Source of the DNA: Orenia metallireducens
GTDB taxonomy: Bacteria; Bacillota; Halanaerobiia; Halobacteroidales; Halobacteroidaceae
Assembly (NCBI RefSeq): GCF_003001995.1
Contig: NZ_PVNB01000002.1
Location: 62,001-126,000 of the forward strand
Length of the DNA stretch: 64,000 bases
Direction: 5' to 3'
Part shown: positions 24,894 through 33,745 of the stretch, in pieces
Layout of the letters: each line of letters starts with the position of its first letter
Numbering within the stretch: the first letter of the stretch is position 1
Notes under the pieces: generated by a model
Database searches by the model: none
Told to the model about the DNA's origin: nothing
The model's input: the letters and a program-made list of their open reading frames with translations, nothing else
Program-made: the position numbers and the translations under genes

Positions 24894-25859
24894 TTGCTTA
24901 GTAGGATAAAGAGTTTATTTGACCCCAAGGTGCTGGGGATAGATTTTGGAGATAAGCTGATTAAAGTAGTTGAAATAGAGCGAGGTACTAAAGCTATCAA
25001 GTTAAAGAGATTAGCACTTATCGAGAATGATAGGATGGTCGTTAATGGAGAGATTAAGGACTTTGCTAGATTAAAGAAAGAGTTAGAGGCTGTACTTGCT
25101 AAGAAGGAGATTAGAGCAAAAAAGGTGATAACTGCAATCAGTAGTGAGAGAATAACCAAGACAATTATTGAGGTGCCAGTTATGCCCCAAGGTGATTTAG
25201 CGAAGGTACTTCCTGTAGAGTTTGAGTATTATGCTACCTTGCCTTTAAAGCAGATCTCATTTCAATATGAAATCTTATCCGAAGATAATGGTAGATATAA
25301 GGTCTTAGTCATGGGGGTAAAGAAGAGTATAATCTATGATTATTTAGATTTATTTGAAAAACTGCAATTACATCCCTTGGCTATAGAGGCAGAGTTTATG
25401 GCATTGGCTCGTTTTATTAAGACTTTATCTGATAGGGAGCAGCAAAACTGCTGTATTATCGATTTAGGAAGTAATACTACTGATGTCTCTATTATTCATC
25501 AAGGTGAAATTATCTTCAATCGTACTGTAGAATCTGGTGAAGATGATTTTAATTCTAGTAATGAGCAATTAGCAACCTTTAAGGCCTTAGCTACTAAGGT
25601 CTATCGTTGTTTAGATTACTTTGAGATTAAGTATAGGGATTATCAGGTTAATAAGGTGTTATTAGCTGGTGCTAAGAATAGATGTAGAGGTTTTGTTCAA
25701 CAGCTAGCTAATATCATAGGTGTTGAGATAGGTAAAATCTCTTGGGGGAGTAGATTGGAGATAGACTTAAATCAAGAGGATATGAGCCTTTACAATGATA
25801 ATAGGGATATCTTTACAGTCGCTATTGGCTTAGCCTTAAGGGGAGATGGAGATGATTGA
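24894..25859 (+). CDS. pilM: Type IV pilus assembly ATPase-like protein PilM
   Basis: 321 residues from TTG 24894, preferred because AAGGGGG lies nine bases upstream and the start MLSRIKSLFDPKVLGIDFG fits PilM; a TTG at 24873 in the same frame is possible. Actin-like fold motifs are present: VLGIDFGDKLIKVVE (phosphate 1), IIDLGSNTTDVSII (phosphate 2) and VLLAGAKNRCRG (adenosine). PilM sits on the cytoplasmic face and binds PilN. The gene overlaps pilN by eight bases. The order pilM-pilN-pilO is canonical. Confidence 0.92.
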   Translation: MLSRIKSLFDPKVLGIDFGDKLIKVVEIERGTKAIKLKRLALIENDRMVVNGEIKDFARLKKELEAVLAKKEIRAKKVITAISSERITKTIIEVPVMPQGDLAKVLPVEFEYYATLPLKQISFQYEILSEDNGRYKVLVMGVKKSIIYDYLDLFEKLQLHPLAIEAEFMALARFIKTLSDREQQNCCIIDLGSNTTDVSIIHQGEIIFNRTVESGEDDFNSSNEQLATFKALATKVYRCLDYFEIKYRDYQVNKVLLAGAKNRCRGFVQQLANIIGVEIGKISWGSRLEIDLNQEDMSLYNDNRDIFTVAIGLALRGDGDD

Positions 25860-26358
25860 TTTTATACCAGCAGACTATAAGAGCAGGGGATTAAGAGGAA
25901 ACTTTAGAGTTTTTGAATTTTCTATCTTGCTTTTAATTATATTGATATTATTTTTGAATATCTTCTTATACTTCAAGCTAGCTAGTAAGAAGAAGACAGT
26001 AGCCGATGAATTAGAGGTAGCCAGTGCCAGATTAGAGATAGTGGATAGGCGATTAGAGAATTTTCATTCTCAGGATAGTTTTAAAACTCAGTTTAATTTA
26101 ACTCCACTGATGGAAAAGTTAAAAGAGCTATTACCTCAGGGGCTTATAATAGATAGTTTTATTATTAATGAGGATAAGAGTTTTGAATTTAGAGGTCAGC
26201 TAAGTGAAAGTGATAAGTTTTTTCAATTAATGGACAAGATAAGTAACTCTGCTTATTTCCAAAAAGTGATGATTGAACATAGCTTAGAAGATAGAGAGGA
26301 TAAGCTGAAGCTGATTAAGTTTAAGATTAGAGGTGAAATAACCCAAGTAGGAAGGTGA
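25852..26358 (+). CDS. pilN: Type IV pilus inner-membrane alignment protein PilN
   Basis: 168 residues from ATG 25852 (GGGGAG six bases upstream; an ATG at 25846 touches that site). It opens with MIDFIPADYKSRGLR, equivalent to the INLLP-type motif by which PilN docks on PilM. One membrane segment follows (about 22-44), then a coiled coil and a periplasmic domain. With PilM and PilO it links the cytoplasmic motor to the outer parts of the machine. Overlaps pilM and is followed at once by pilO. Confidence 0.88.
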   Translation: MIDFIPADYKSRGLRGNFRVFEFSILLLIILILFLNIFLYFKLASKKKTVADELEVASARLEIVDRRLENFHSQDSFKTQFNLTPLMEKLKELLPQGLIIDSFIINEDKSFEFRGQLSESDKFFQLMDKISNSAYFQKVMIEHSLEDREDKLKLIKFKIRGEITQVGR

Positions 26359-26360
26359 GT

Positions 26361-26873
26361 ATGATGGAGGTTAAACTAAGTAAGGCAGTAGAGAAGCAAG
26401 GAAGAGCTAAGGTAATTATCATGGTTATTATCTTTATCTTATTCAATTATCTTTGTTATATTAGATTTTATCAGCCTTCTAGAAATACTTTATTAGACAG
26501 TAGAGAAAGGCTAGTAGATCTTCAAGAAAGGATTGCCGCTAATGATTTAAAACTTGCTAAAGCGAGTAAGCATAAGGGGAATCAGATAATATCCTTGAAA
26601 AAAGATAAGTTAACTGAGTTTGTAGTTAAGTTAAATAAATTAAGCTTTAATTTTGAAAAGGAGTTCTTTAATCTAGAGATAGGGGCTCTTAAAGAGGATA
26701 GTCTGCCAATTAATCTCCACCTACAGAGTGATTATACTAACTTTTTAAGCTATTTAGCTGCTTTAGAAGAGTTTGAATACTTACAGTTAAGAGCAGTTGA
26801 GATCAAAGGTGATGAAAATTACCAAGATAGATTAGATATAAGAATGAAGCTTGTAATTAATATAGCCAATTAG
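26361..26873 (+). CDS. pilO: Type IV pilus inner-membrane alignment protein PilO
   Basis: 170 residues, start taken at ATG 26361 (GGAAGG upstream; GTG at 26355 and ATG at 26364 are alternatives). One membrane segment (about 18-36), a coiled-coil stretch rich in Leu/Arg/Asp, then a ferredoxin-like periplasmic domain with the PilO-type run LPINLHLQSDYTNFLSYLAA. It would pair with PilN. No PilP or secretin PilQ gene follows, so the outer-membrane parts are elsewhere or absent. Confidence 0.87.
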   Translation: MMEVKLSKAVEKQGRAKVIIMVIIFILFNYLCYIRFYQPSRNTLLDSRERLVDLQERIAANDLKLAKASKHKGNQIISLKKDKLTEFVVKLNKLSFNFEKEFFNLEIGALKEDSLPINLHLQSDYTNFLSYLAALEEFEYLQLRAVEIKGDENYQDRLDIRMKLVINIAN

Positions 26874-26906
26874 GTAATAGTAATTAAAGAATAGAGGTGC
26901 AATTAG

Positions 26907-27428
26907 ATGAAGAGTAAGAGGTTGATAAAAGGTGGATTATTGTTAGGGTTAGGGTTGGTAGTGGCTTATCTCTTGAAGCTAGGTGGATTGGCTATTGATA
27001 TATTTTTCCCAATTGAGATAACAGTCTTGTTAGCAGGATTTCTCTTAGGTCCAAGCTATGGGGGCTTTTTAGGTGTACTAGCTCCATTAGTGAGTTTATT
27101 AATCTTTAAGGATCTTACAGTGCCACTGTTATTATTGTTGATCTGTAAATTAGGGGTTTATGGATTATTAAGTGGAATGATCTATCGAGAGTTTAATCTA
27201 TTAAGCAGTTTAATCAGTGCAATTACTGGAGGAAGGATTGTTTTTCTGTCAGGGTTGTGGATAGCTACTAATCTCTTTAAGATAGAGGAGTTGATGAATT
27301 TAATTAGCAAAAAAACCCTCTTAACTGGATTTTATTCTGCCCTTATACAAATTGTCTTAATACCAGTTATTGTAGGAGTAATTAATAAGAAGTCTAGCCC
27401 TAAGGTAGATTATAAATTAAGAGTTTAG
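26907..27428 (+). CDS. Membrane protein, ECF transporter S-component-like
   Basis: 173 residues with about five to six hydrophobic segments. The stretch LLAGFLLGPSYGGFLGVLAP resembles the substrate-specific S components of energy-coupling factor vitamin transporters. It lies 33 bases after pilO, with AGAGGTG upstream, so it may be co-transcribed, though the functional link is not clear. The ECF energising module (EcfA/EcfT) is not in the window. An unrelated small membrane-protein family remains possible. Confidence 0.6.
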   Translation: MKSKRLIKGGLLLGLGLVVAYLLKLGGLAIDIFFPIEITVLLAGFLLGPSYGGFLGVLAPLVSLLIFKDLTVPLLLLLICKLGVYGLLSGMIYREFNLLSSLISAITGGRIVFLSGLWIATNLFKIEELMNLISKKTLLTGFYSALIQIVLIPVIVGVINKKSSPKVDYKLRV

Positions 27429-27500
27429 TAGGTGATGAATCTTTAGTAGGGATGACTACCATTAATTTAAATCATAAGAGGTATTAAATGAGGAGAAGAG

Positions 27501-28166
27501 ATGAATTTATTTAAAATTGAGAGCAAGGTTCAAATATTTATGCTGATAGTTCTGTTTTTGGTAATTTTTCTAGCTGGGAATCAAAAGCTAAGTGCTAAAG
27601 AAGATTATGATTGGAATCGGTTAAATCAGAGATATAAGTATTATCTAAGTCATAAGTCTGATATTAGTCAAAAAAGTTTATTAGAGATACTTCCTAAAGA
27701 AGAGGTAACTAATTTAAAAGATGCTGAGGATACCATAGATTATATTTTTAATAATTTTGCTATTCTTGAAGAAGGGGCTAAGGCTGGAGATTTAGATACT
27801 ATTAATATTCTAGTTAGATTAAGAAGAATAACTGATGGTGCTAACAGTGAATATATCTCTATACTGCTAGGCAAGATCATTGCTGTTCACCCTGAAGTTT
27901 TTCTTATGAGTTTAAAAGAGAATTTAGATAATATCACTAGATTGGATTCCTTATTGTGCAATTTAGGACCAAAATATGTTGATAAGATATATAAACAGAC
28001 TGAAGAGTTAGAGCGAAGATATTTAGCCCTGAGAGAGGTTGATAATAAATCTCTAGCTAAAGTTAAAGAGTTAGCTTTATATGTCTTAAGCAAGGAGATT
28101 TCAAGAAATAGAATTAATATTATTTATATTAATTATGACCAAGAGTTGTTGGACAAGGTTAATTAA
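27501..28166 (+). CDS. Hypothetical exported protein
   Basis: 221 residues. The N-terminal hydrophobic segment (about 12-31) acts as a signal or anchor; the rest is helical and charged, with HEAT-like character (repeated short helices, e.g. KAGDLDTINILVRLRR) but no clear repeat signature. ATG with GAGGAG upstream. It ends the pilus operon, as a strong terminator follows. Its location suggests a pilus-related or envelope function. Family not recognised. Confidence 0.55.
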   Translation: MNLFKIESKVQIFMLIVLFLVIFLAGNQKLSAKEDYDWNRLNQRYKYYLSHKSDISQKSLLEILPKEEVTNLKDAEDTIDYIFNNFAILEEGAKAGDLDTINILVRLRRITDGANSEYISILLGKIIAVHPEVFLMSLKENLDNITRLDSLLCNLGPKYVDKIYKQTEELERRYLALREVDNKSLAKVKELALYVLSKEISRNRINIIYINYDQELLDKVN

Positions 28167-28179
28167 TAATATTTATCTA

Positions 28180-28206
28180 AACCACTTCCATTTGAAGTGG
28201 TTTTTA
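28180..28206 (+). terminator. Terminator closing the pilus operon
   Basis: AACCACTTC paired with GAAGTGGTT around CATTT, followed by TTTATTTA. Confidence 0.85.
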
Positions 28207-28325
28207 TTTAAGGGCTAACAAAAATTTCTTTTATCTGCTAATGGTTAAAAATCATCTAAATACAGATAATAAATAACAATTGAAATAATATCTGTATTTG
28301 GAGGTGCAGTAACATCTTATCAAAA

Positions 28326-29120
28326 TTGGATAATCAGAACTATATCTTAGGGATATTAGTTGTACTGCTTATTATCTTAGTAGTATTAGTTGTAGTGCTA
28401 ATTGATAGCTATAGGCCTGTAATAAAAGATGAGCCAAGCTTTAGCAGTAATTCTTTAAGGGCTGATTATAATTATCAACAGATACAAAGCTATCTTGAAG
28501 ATAACTCTTGGAAAAAAAAGGGGATAGAAGATGAGGATGTTGCCGAGCAGGATGAAGTGAACAAGGTGGGGACAGCACTCTTATTATATTTAGAAGATAA
28601 CCAGCAACTGCCGGAGAGTCTTAGTGATCTGCTAGGAAAATATCTTGTTAAACTTCCCTCTAAGGTTAATAGCCTAAATTACATTAATAATGAGCTCAAT
28701 TTAATAGAGACTATTAATACTATTCTAAGAAAAAGCAAATTTGTTCAGGATAAAACTTTAGCCTTTAGACCTTACAGTCTATTAGTAGATAGTTTAGATA
28801 AAAGAATTTATCTGTTGCAGGGAAAAAAGCAGGTTAAAGCTTATCCAATTGGAGTAGGTGGAAGAGAAAATCCAACCCCAAAGGGAGAGTTTAGAATTAA
28901 GAATAAATTAAAATTATCTGGTAAAGATCAGAAAATTTATGGTGATTATTGGCTAGGAATTGATCTTTGGACCAAGGGTGGCGGCTATGGAATTCACGGT
29001 AGCACCAATCAACTTCCAGTCAGTGAACAGAAATCTAAAGGATGTATTAGAATGAGAGCAGAGGATTTAGAGCAGCTGTACCGATTGATTCCTCTTAGAA
29101 CGAAGATAGTTATTAGATAG
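28326..29120 (+). CDS. L,D-transpeptidase (YkuD family), membrane-anchored
   Basis: 264 residues: one N-terminal membrane anchor (about 6-27), an acidic helical spacer, then a YkuD catalytic domain (about 145-264). The catalytic region reads GIHGSTN...SKGCIRM, with His in the HG motif and Cys in GCIR. It cross-links peptidoglycan stems (3-3 links) or attaches proteins outside the membrane. The TTG start at 28326 is 19 bases from the nearest ribosome site (GGAGGTG), so an unusual upstream start such as ATC at 28314 cannot be excluded. Separate from the pilus operon by a terminator. Confidence 0.87.
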   Translation: MDNQNYILGILVVLLIILVVLVVVLIDSYRPVIKDEPSFSSNSLRADYNYQQIQSYLEDNSWKKKGIEDEDVAEQDEVNKVGTALLLYLEDNQQLPESLSDLLGKYLVKLPSKVNSLNYINNELNLIETINTILRKSKFVQDKTLAFRPYSLLVDSLDKRIYLLQGKKQVKAYPIGVGGRENPTPKGEFRIKNKLKLSGKDQKIYGDYWLGIDLWTKGGGYGIHGSTNQLPVSEQKSKGCIRMRAEDLEQLYRLIPLRTKIVIR

Positions 29121-29299
29121 TGAGAGATTAAGAAGGATTAAGTTAGAGTATTTAAGTCTTATTGTAGACTGACTAAGGTATTTTGAACTATTCTTTCCCC
29201 TCTAACATATAATTGAGTAATGCAATAAAAGAGGATTTAAGTCTGGTCTGGGACTTGAATCTTTTTTTATAAAAGTTATATGTTGGAGGTGAACTAAAA

Positions 29300-30040
29300 T
29301 TGGATTTAATTATATCTGCTGCTACCCATCGTACTGGCTCGACACTTTTACAGAGAATCTTTAATGCCAGAGCAAAGACTTTGATTTGGGGGGAGCAGGA
29401 TGGAGCTTTAACCCATTTTTTCAAGATATACAAAAAAGCAGAGCATTATTCTGTAGATTTAAGTGATCAGCGAAGGAAGTATTTTGAGAACAATGAAGAT
29501 CCCAATCGTTGGATTGCTTGTATGATGCCAGAGTTAGAGTATGTTGAAGAGGCTATTATAAATAGTATCAAGGTCTTTTGTGAAACTCTTTATACTAAAT
29601 ATCCTGGTAACCATGACATAATTGGCTTTAAGGAAGTAAGGTATGGAGAGGATGAGCTGACCTTATTTAGAAAGTGCTATCCTAAGGCTGAAATTATTCT
29701 GCTAGTCAGAAATCCAGTAGATGTCTGGAAGAGTATGATTGGAGTGGGTTTAGGTAATAATGTCAATCGCATGGTTCAAAAATGGAATAGAAATACAGAA
29801 TATTATTTGAAATTGGCTCAAAATGATCCTAAGGCTCATCTTATCTTATATGAGGATATGATCAATAGAGATAAAGGTACCTTGGATTTAATTAGTGATT
29901 TAGGTCAGCTTACTAAGCAAGAGATTGATCATGTTCTAAATAAGAAGATATTATCTACTTCTAAAGAGATAGCAGCTAAGCAGAGAGAGTTTATTGTGAA
30001 TAAATGTGAAAAAATTATGAAAGAGTGTAATTATATTTGA
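29300..30040 (+). CDS. Sulfotransferase family protein
   Basis: 246 residues from a TTG with GGAGGTG eight bases upstream. It carries the two PAPS-binding elements of sulfotransferases: the phosphosulfate loop THRTGSTLLQRIF near residues 9-21, and LLVRNPVDVWKSM near 134-146 for the 3'-phosphate. Such enzymes move sulfate from PAPS to a hydroxyl or amine on a sugar or small molecule. The acceptor is unknown and no PAPS-synthesis or glycan cluster is nearby. Own terminator; isolated gene, perhaps horizontally acquired. Confidence 0.82.
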   Translation: MDLIISAATHRTGSTLLQRIFNARAKTLIWGEQDGALTHFFKIYKKAEHYSVDLSDQRRKYFENNEDPNRWIACMMPELEYVEEAIINSIKVFCETLYTKYPGNHDIIGFKEVRYGEDELTLFRKCYPKAEIILLVRNPVDVWKSMIGVGLGNNVNRMVQKWNRNTEYYLKLAQNDPKAHLILYEDMINRDKGTLDLISDLGQLTKQEIDHVLNKKILSTSKEIAAKQREFIVNKCEKIMKECNYI

Positions 30041-30044
30041 TTTT

Positions 30045-30077
30045 AAAGTCTACTTTGTCTTGACAAAGTAGACTTTT
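30045..30077 (+). terminator. Terminator of the sulfotransferase gene
   Basis: AAAGTCTACTTTGTC/GACAAAGTAGACTTTTT hairpin with T-run. Confidence 0.85.
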
Positions 30078-30246
30078 TCTTGAATAAAAAACCATAAATA
30101 GTCTAAAATAACAGAAAACTGATCTGATTTTAAAAAAGGTTATTCCCAATCTTTTTAGAAGTTATAAGATAGGATCTGCAATTTGGAATTGTTTCAAAGA
30201 AAAAGGTTAACACTAGATTATTCAATAAATGTAAGGAGTTGTTTTT

Positions 30247-32364
30247 ATGTTTGAACAGGCTCAACAGGCTTTACAAGAATATTATGGTTATCAATCCTTT
30301 AGAGTGGGGCAGGAGAAGATAATCAAGAATATATTATCAGGCTATAATACCTTAGGGATAATGCCAACTGGTGGAGGAAAATCGATCTGTTTTCAGATAC
30401 CAGCCCTCTGTTTTCCAGGGGTAACATTGGTGATTTCTCCACTGATCTCTCTAATGAAAGACCAGATAGACTCTTTAAATACTATCGGAATTCCAGCTAC
30501 CTTTATTAATAGTTCTTTGGAATGGATTGAGATAGAGGAGCGGATTGAGATGGCTCGTCGAGGTGATTATAAGCTTCTCTATATTGCACCAGAAAGACTA
30601 GAGAGTGAAGACTTCTTATCGAGGCTAAATGCTATAGATATTTCAATGTTGGCTGTAGATGAAGCCCATTGTATCTCTAGCTGGGGACATGATTTCCGCC
30701 CTAGCTATCGTTTAATTCCTAAACTGATTAATAACCTTGCATCAAGACCATTGGTAACGGCATTTACTGCTACAGCTACTCAAGAGGTTAGAGATGATAT
30801 CAATGAGTTGTTGGGAATTAGTACAGAGAATACTTTTGTCACAGGTTTTGATCGACCAAATTTGACCTTTAAGGTGATTAAAGGTGAGAATAAGCGAGAC
30901 TTTATTGAAGAGTATTTGAGTGTCAATCAGGATGATGCAGGGATTATCTATGCTGCTACTAGAAAGGAAGTTGAGGCATTATATAACTTCTTAAATAATA
31001 GAGGATATTCTGTAGGAAAGTATCATGCAGGTTTAGACCATGAAGAGAGAAAGAAGACCCAAGAGAGCTTTATTTATGATGATTTAAAGGTAATTGTAGC
31101 TACCAATGCCTTTGGGATGGGGATTGATAAGAGTAATGTTAGGTATGTAATTCATCACAATATGCCTAAGAATATAGAGGCTTATTACCAAGAGGCAGGA
31201 AGGGCAGGCAGGGATGGGGAGGACAGTGAGTGTATTTTATTATTCAGCCCTGCTGATATTAGACTACCCAAATACTTTATAGATCAGTCTAAGCTCTCAG
31301 AAGAGCGTAAAGAGTATGAATATGATAAGCTCCAGAAGATGATTGACTACTCTTATACAGGTAAATGTTTAAGGCACTTTATTTTAGATTACTTTGGTGA
31401 AGAGAACCCTAAAGAGAGTTGTGATAATTGTACTAATTGTAATGGTGAGGGGGATTTAGAGGATATAACTGTGGAGGCTCAAAAGATTTTATCTTGTATC
31501 TATAGAACTGAGCAGCGATTTGGGATAGGGCTTGTAGCAGCTGTTTTGAAGGGGTCTAAAAGGCAGAAGGTCTTAGAGAATGGATTTGATGAATTATCGA
31601 CTTATGGTATTATGAGTCACTATAAGATCAAAGAGATTAAAAATTTGATTAACTTCTTAATTGCCGAAGGATATGTACTCTTAAGTAATAGTAAATATTC
31701 TGTGACCCAATTGAGCCCAAAAGCTATGCCTGTCTTAAAGGGTGAAGAGAAGGTATATCACAAGATTAGAAAGAGAATCGAGAAGGTCTTTGTTAAGAAT
31801 GAACTTTTTGATATCTTAAGGGATTTACGAGCAGAGTTGGCAAAAGCAGAGGATTTACCTCCTTATGTTATCTTTCAGGATAGTAGCTTAAAGGAGTTTG
31901 CCAGTAAGTTACCCCAAAATAAGGATGATATGCTTAAAGTTAAGGGGGTAGGCTTTATTAAGTATCAGAAGTATGGTAAACAGTTCTTGGAGAAGATTAG
32001 AGAGTATCAAATTCAGAATCGAAGTGAGGAAAGTAAGGTAAACCAGTCCAATCAAGAGAAGGTCCCAAGCCATCTAATCAGTTATAATCTATATCAAGAG
32101 GGTAAATCCTTAGAAGAGATAGCTGAAATAAGGGGATTGGTCATTTCTACTATAGAAAGTCATATGATTAAGGTCTCAACAGAAGGTTATGAGATAGATT
32201 TAGAGTCCTTTGTACCCGATGAATACAAAGAAATGATTGTGGAGAAGATCAAAGAGGTTGGTGATGAGAAGTTAACCCCTATTAAACAGGAGTTGCCAAC
32301 AGAGGTGAGCTATTTCCATATTAAGATTATGCTCATGCAGGATAGATTAAAGGATGCTATTTAA
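30247..32364 (+). CDS. recQ: ATP-dependent DNA helicase RecQ
   Basis: 705 residues with full RecQ layout. Helicase core: Walker A PTGGGKS at 40-46, DEAH box at 138-141 (VDEAHCISSWGHDFR), and motif VI YYQEAGRAGRDG. A RecQ zinc-binding region with cysteines in SCDNCTNC, a winged-helix RQC domain, an HRDC domain (RDLRAELAKAEDLPPYVIF) and a further C-terminal helical tail with HTH character (EGKSLEEIAEIRG) follow. It unwinds DNA 3'-5' in recombination and fork repair. ATG with AAGGAG. Monocistronic with its own terminator. Confidence 0.96.
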   Translation: MFEQAQQALQEYYGYQSFRVGQEKIIKNILSGYNTLGIMPTGGGKSICFQIPALCFPGVTLVISPLISLMKDQIDSLNTIGIPATFINSSLEWIEIEERIEMARRGDYKLLYIAPERLESEDFLSRLNAIDISMLAVDEAHCISSWGHDFRPSYRLIPKLINNLASRPLVTAFTATATQEVRDDINELLGISTENTFVTGFDRPNLTFKVIKGENKRDFIEEYLSVNQDDAGIIYAATRKEVEALYNFLNNRGYSVGKYHAGLDHEERKKTQESFIYDDLKVIVATNAFGMGIDKSNVRYVIHHNMPKNIEAYYQEAGRAGRDGEDSECILLFSPADIRLPKYFIDQSKLSEERKEYEYDKLQKMIDYSYTGKCLRHFILDYFGEENPKESCDNCTNCNGEGDLEDITVEAQKILSCIYRTEQRFGIGLVAAVLKGSKRQKVLENGFDELSTYGIMSHYKIKEIKNLINFLIAEGYVLLSNSKYSVTQLSPKAMPVLKGEEKVYHKIRKRIEKVFVKNELFDILRDLRAELAKAEDLPPYVIFQDSSLKEFASKLPQNKDDMLKVKGVGFIKYQKYGKQFLEKIREYQIQNRSEESKVNQSNQEKVPSHLISYNLYQEGKSLEEIAEIRGLVISTIESHMIKVSTEGYEIDLESFVPDEYKEMIVEKIKEVGDEKLTPIKQELPTEVSYFHIKIMLMQDRLKDAI

Positions 32365-32367
32365 CTT

Positions 32368-32410
32368 AAAAAGAGAGGATTCTAATTTAATTAGAATCCT
32401 CTCTTTTTTT
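32368..32410. terminator. Bidirectional terminator between recQ and plsC-like gene
   Basis: AAAAAGAGAGGATTCTAAT paired with ATTAGAATCCTCTCTTTTT, with A-run and T-run on either side. Confidence 0.88.
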
Positions 32411-32993
32411 AAAGTAACTCTTTAATCTTAGTCATAATTAGAGAACCAGCTTCTTTCATCTCCTCTTTAGAAAGCTTCTTATCATAGAACTCATCTAATG
32501 TGAACATCTCTCCGATATTAGCAATAATATTTTCTTTAAAAGGGGAGTTGGTTCCCTTAATACCAATAGGAATAATAGGGCTTTTAGACTTTAAAGCAAG
32601 CAGGGTTGCCCCTAATTGTGGTTCTTGTAGCTGACCATCTGTACTTCTAGTCCCTTCAGGGAAGATCCCCAAAATCTGATTATTCTTTAATAGCTCTAAA
32701 GCATATTTAATAGCACCTCTATCAAAGCATCCTCTTTTAATTGGAAAAGCTCCTAATTTCTTTAGTATAAAGCTACCAAATTTATTCTTAAACAGATTAT
32801 CTTTTGCCATAAAGTTGATCTTTCTATTCAATAAAGTGGTTAAAAATGGTGGATCATAGTTACTGATATGATTAGATACAACAATAAAGCTCTGATCTTT
32901 AGGAAGCTTTCTTGTTCCAATTATCTGTGGTTTAGAACCAATACCGTAAAACATCTTAAATAGCTTGATTGCAATTCTATAAGTTAAGTTCAT
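32409..32993 (-). CDS. plsC: 1-acyl-sn-glycerol-3-phosphate acyltransferase
   Basis: 194 residues with the acyltransferase motifs NHISNYDPP (HxxxxD-type, about residues 41-49) and FPEGTRS (about 118-124). It adds the second acyl chain to lysophosphatidate in phospholipid synthesis at the inner membrane. The N-terminus has a weakly hydrophobic stretch for membrane association. Start ATG with AAGGAGG upstream. Monocistronic. Short but normal for the bacterial PlsC group; some relatives act in other acyl-transfer pathways. Confidence 0.9.
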   Translation of the reverse strand: MNLTYRIAIKLFKMFYGIGSKPQIIGTRKLPKDQSFIVVSNHISNYDPPFLTTLLNRKINFMAKDNLFKNKFGSFILKKLGAFPIKRGCFDRGAIKYALELLKNNQILGIFPEGTRSTDGQLQEPQLGATLLALKSKSPIIPIGIKGTNSPFKENIIANIGEMFTLDEFYDKKLSKEEMKEAGSLIMTKIKELL

Positions 32994-33200
32994 AGTATTT
33001 CCTCCTTAAATTTCTTCTTTGGAGTACAGTATATCATATTAGCGGTCTAATTGACAAGCGTTATCATTTAAATCAAGAGAAAAGTGTCGTAATATCTATG
33101 TATTGTATCAGTTTTGCTATTAGCTAAAGTTTTGACAACCCTTCTCTTTTATGCTATTATTGAGAAAAAACACAGTTAGTATCAAAGGAGGATATCTAGT

Positions 33201-33719
33201 ATGAATAATACTAAGCATTTAGCTTTAGGGGGATTATTAATCGCACTAGTAGCTGTAGCAACAATGTCAATTAAGATACCTATGCCAGCCACAGGTGGAT
33301 ATATTCATCCAGGTGATAGTATAATTTATTTAGTGGCTATTTTATTTGGTGGCAAGTATGCTTTATTAGCAGGGGGGATTGGTTCAGCCTTAGCAGATGT
33401 GTTATCAGGTTATGGTCAATGGGCTTTACCTACTTTAATTATTAAAGGTATTGAGGGGTATATTATTGCTAAGATAGCTAGTCGTAAATTGACCCATACT
33501 AAATTGAGAGCAAAAGATATTATGGCAATACTTATCGGTGCATTATGGATGGTAGGAGGTTATTACATAGCAGAGGGGATTATGGTTAAAAGCTTTGTAG
33601 TACCAGTGGCTAATATCTCTTGGAATTTAACTCAGGCATTGGGAGGGGCAGTGATTGCAGTTCCCCTTATATTTGGGCTTTTAAAGACGAATATAGTAGA
33701 GCTTAGTAAGGATAAATAG
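33201..33719 (+). CDS. ECF transporter S component
   Basis: 172 residues with about five to six membrane segments. The pattern IKIPMPATGGYIHPGDSIIY, then LFGGKYALLAGGIGSALADVLSG, is typical of ECF S components that bind vitamins or related compounds (DUF1393-like group). It needs the shared EcfA/A'/T module, not present here. Start ATG with AAAGGAGGA. It is followed 26 bases later by an AIR-synthase-like gene, and this pairing may hint at the substrate; it cannot be named from sequence alone. Confidence 0.82.
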   Translation: MNNTKHLALGGLLIALVAVATMSIKIPMPATGGYIHPGDSIIYLVAILFGGKYALLAGGIGSALADVLSGYGQWALPTLIIKGIEGYIIAKIASRKLTHTKLRAKDIMAILIGALWMVGGYYIAEGIMVKSFVVPVANISWNLTQALGGAVIAVPLIFGLLKTNIVELSKDK

Positions 33720-33745
33720 ATATTAATTAGTGAAAGGTGAGGTTA

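Noticed and set aside
28314-28316. ATC as the true start codon of the L,D-transpeptidase
   Set aside because: Spacing from GGAGGTG is good but ATC starts are very rare; TTG 28326 kept with a caution.
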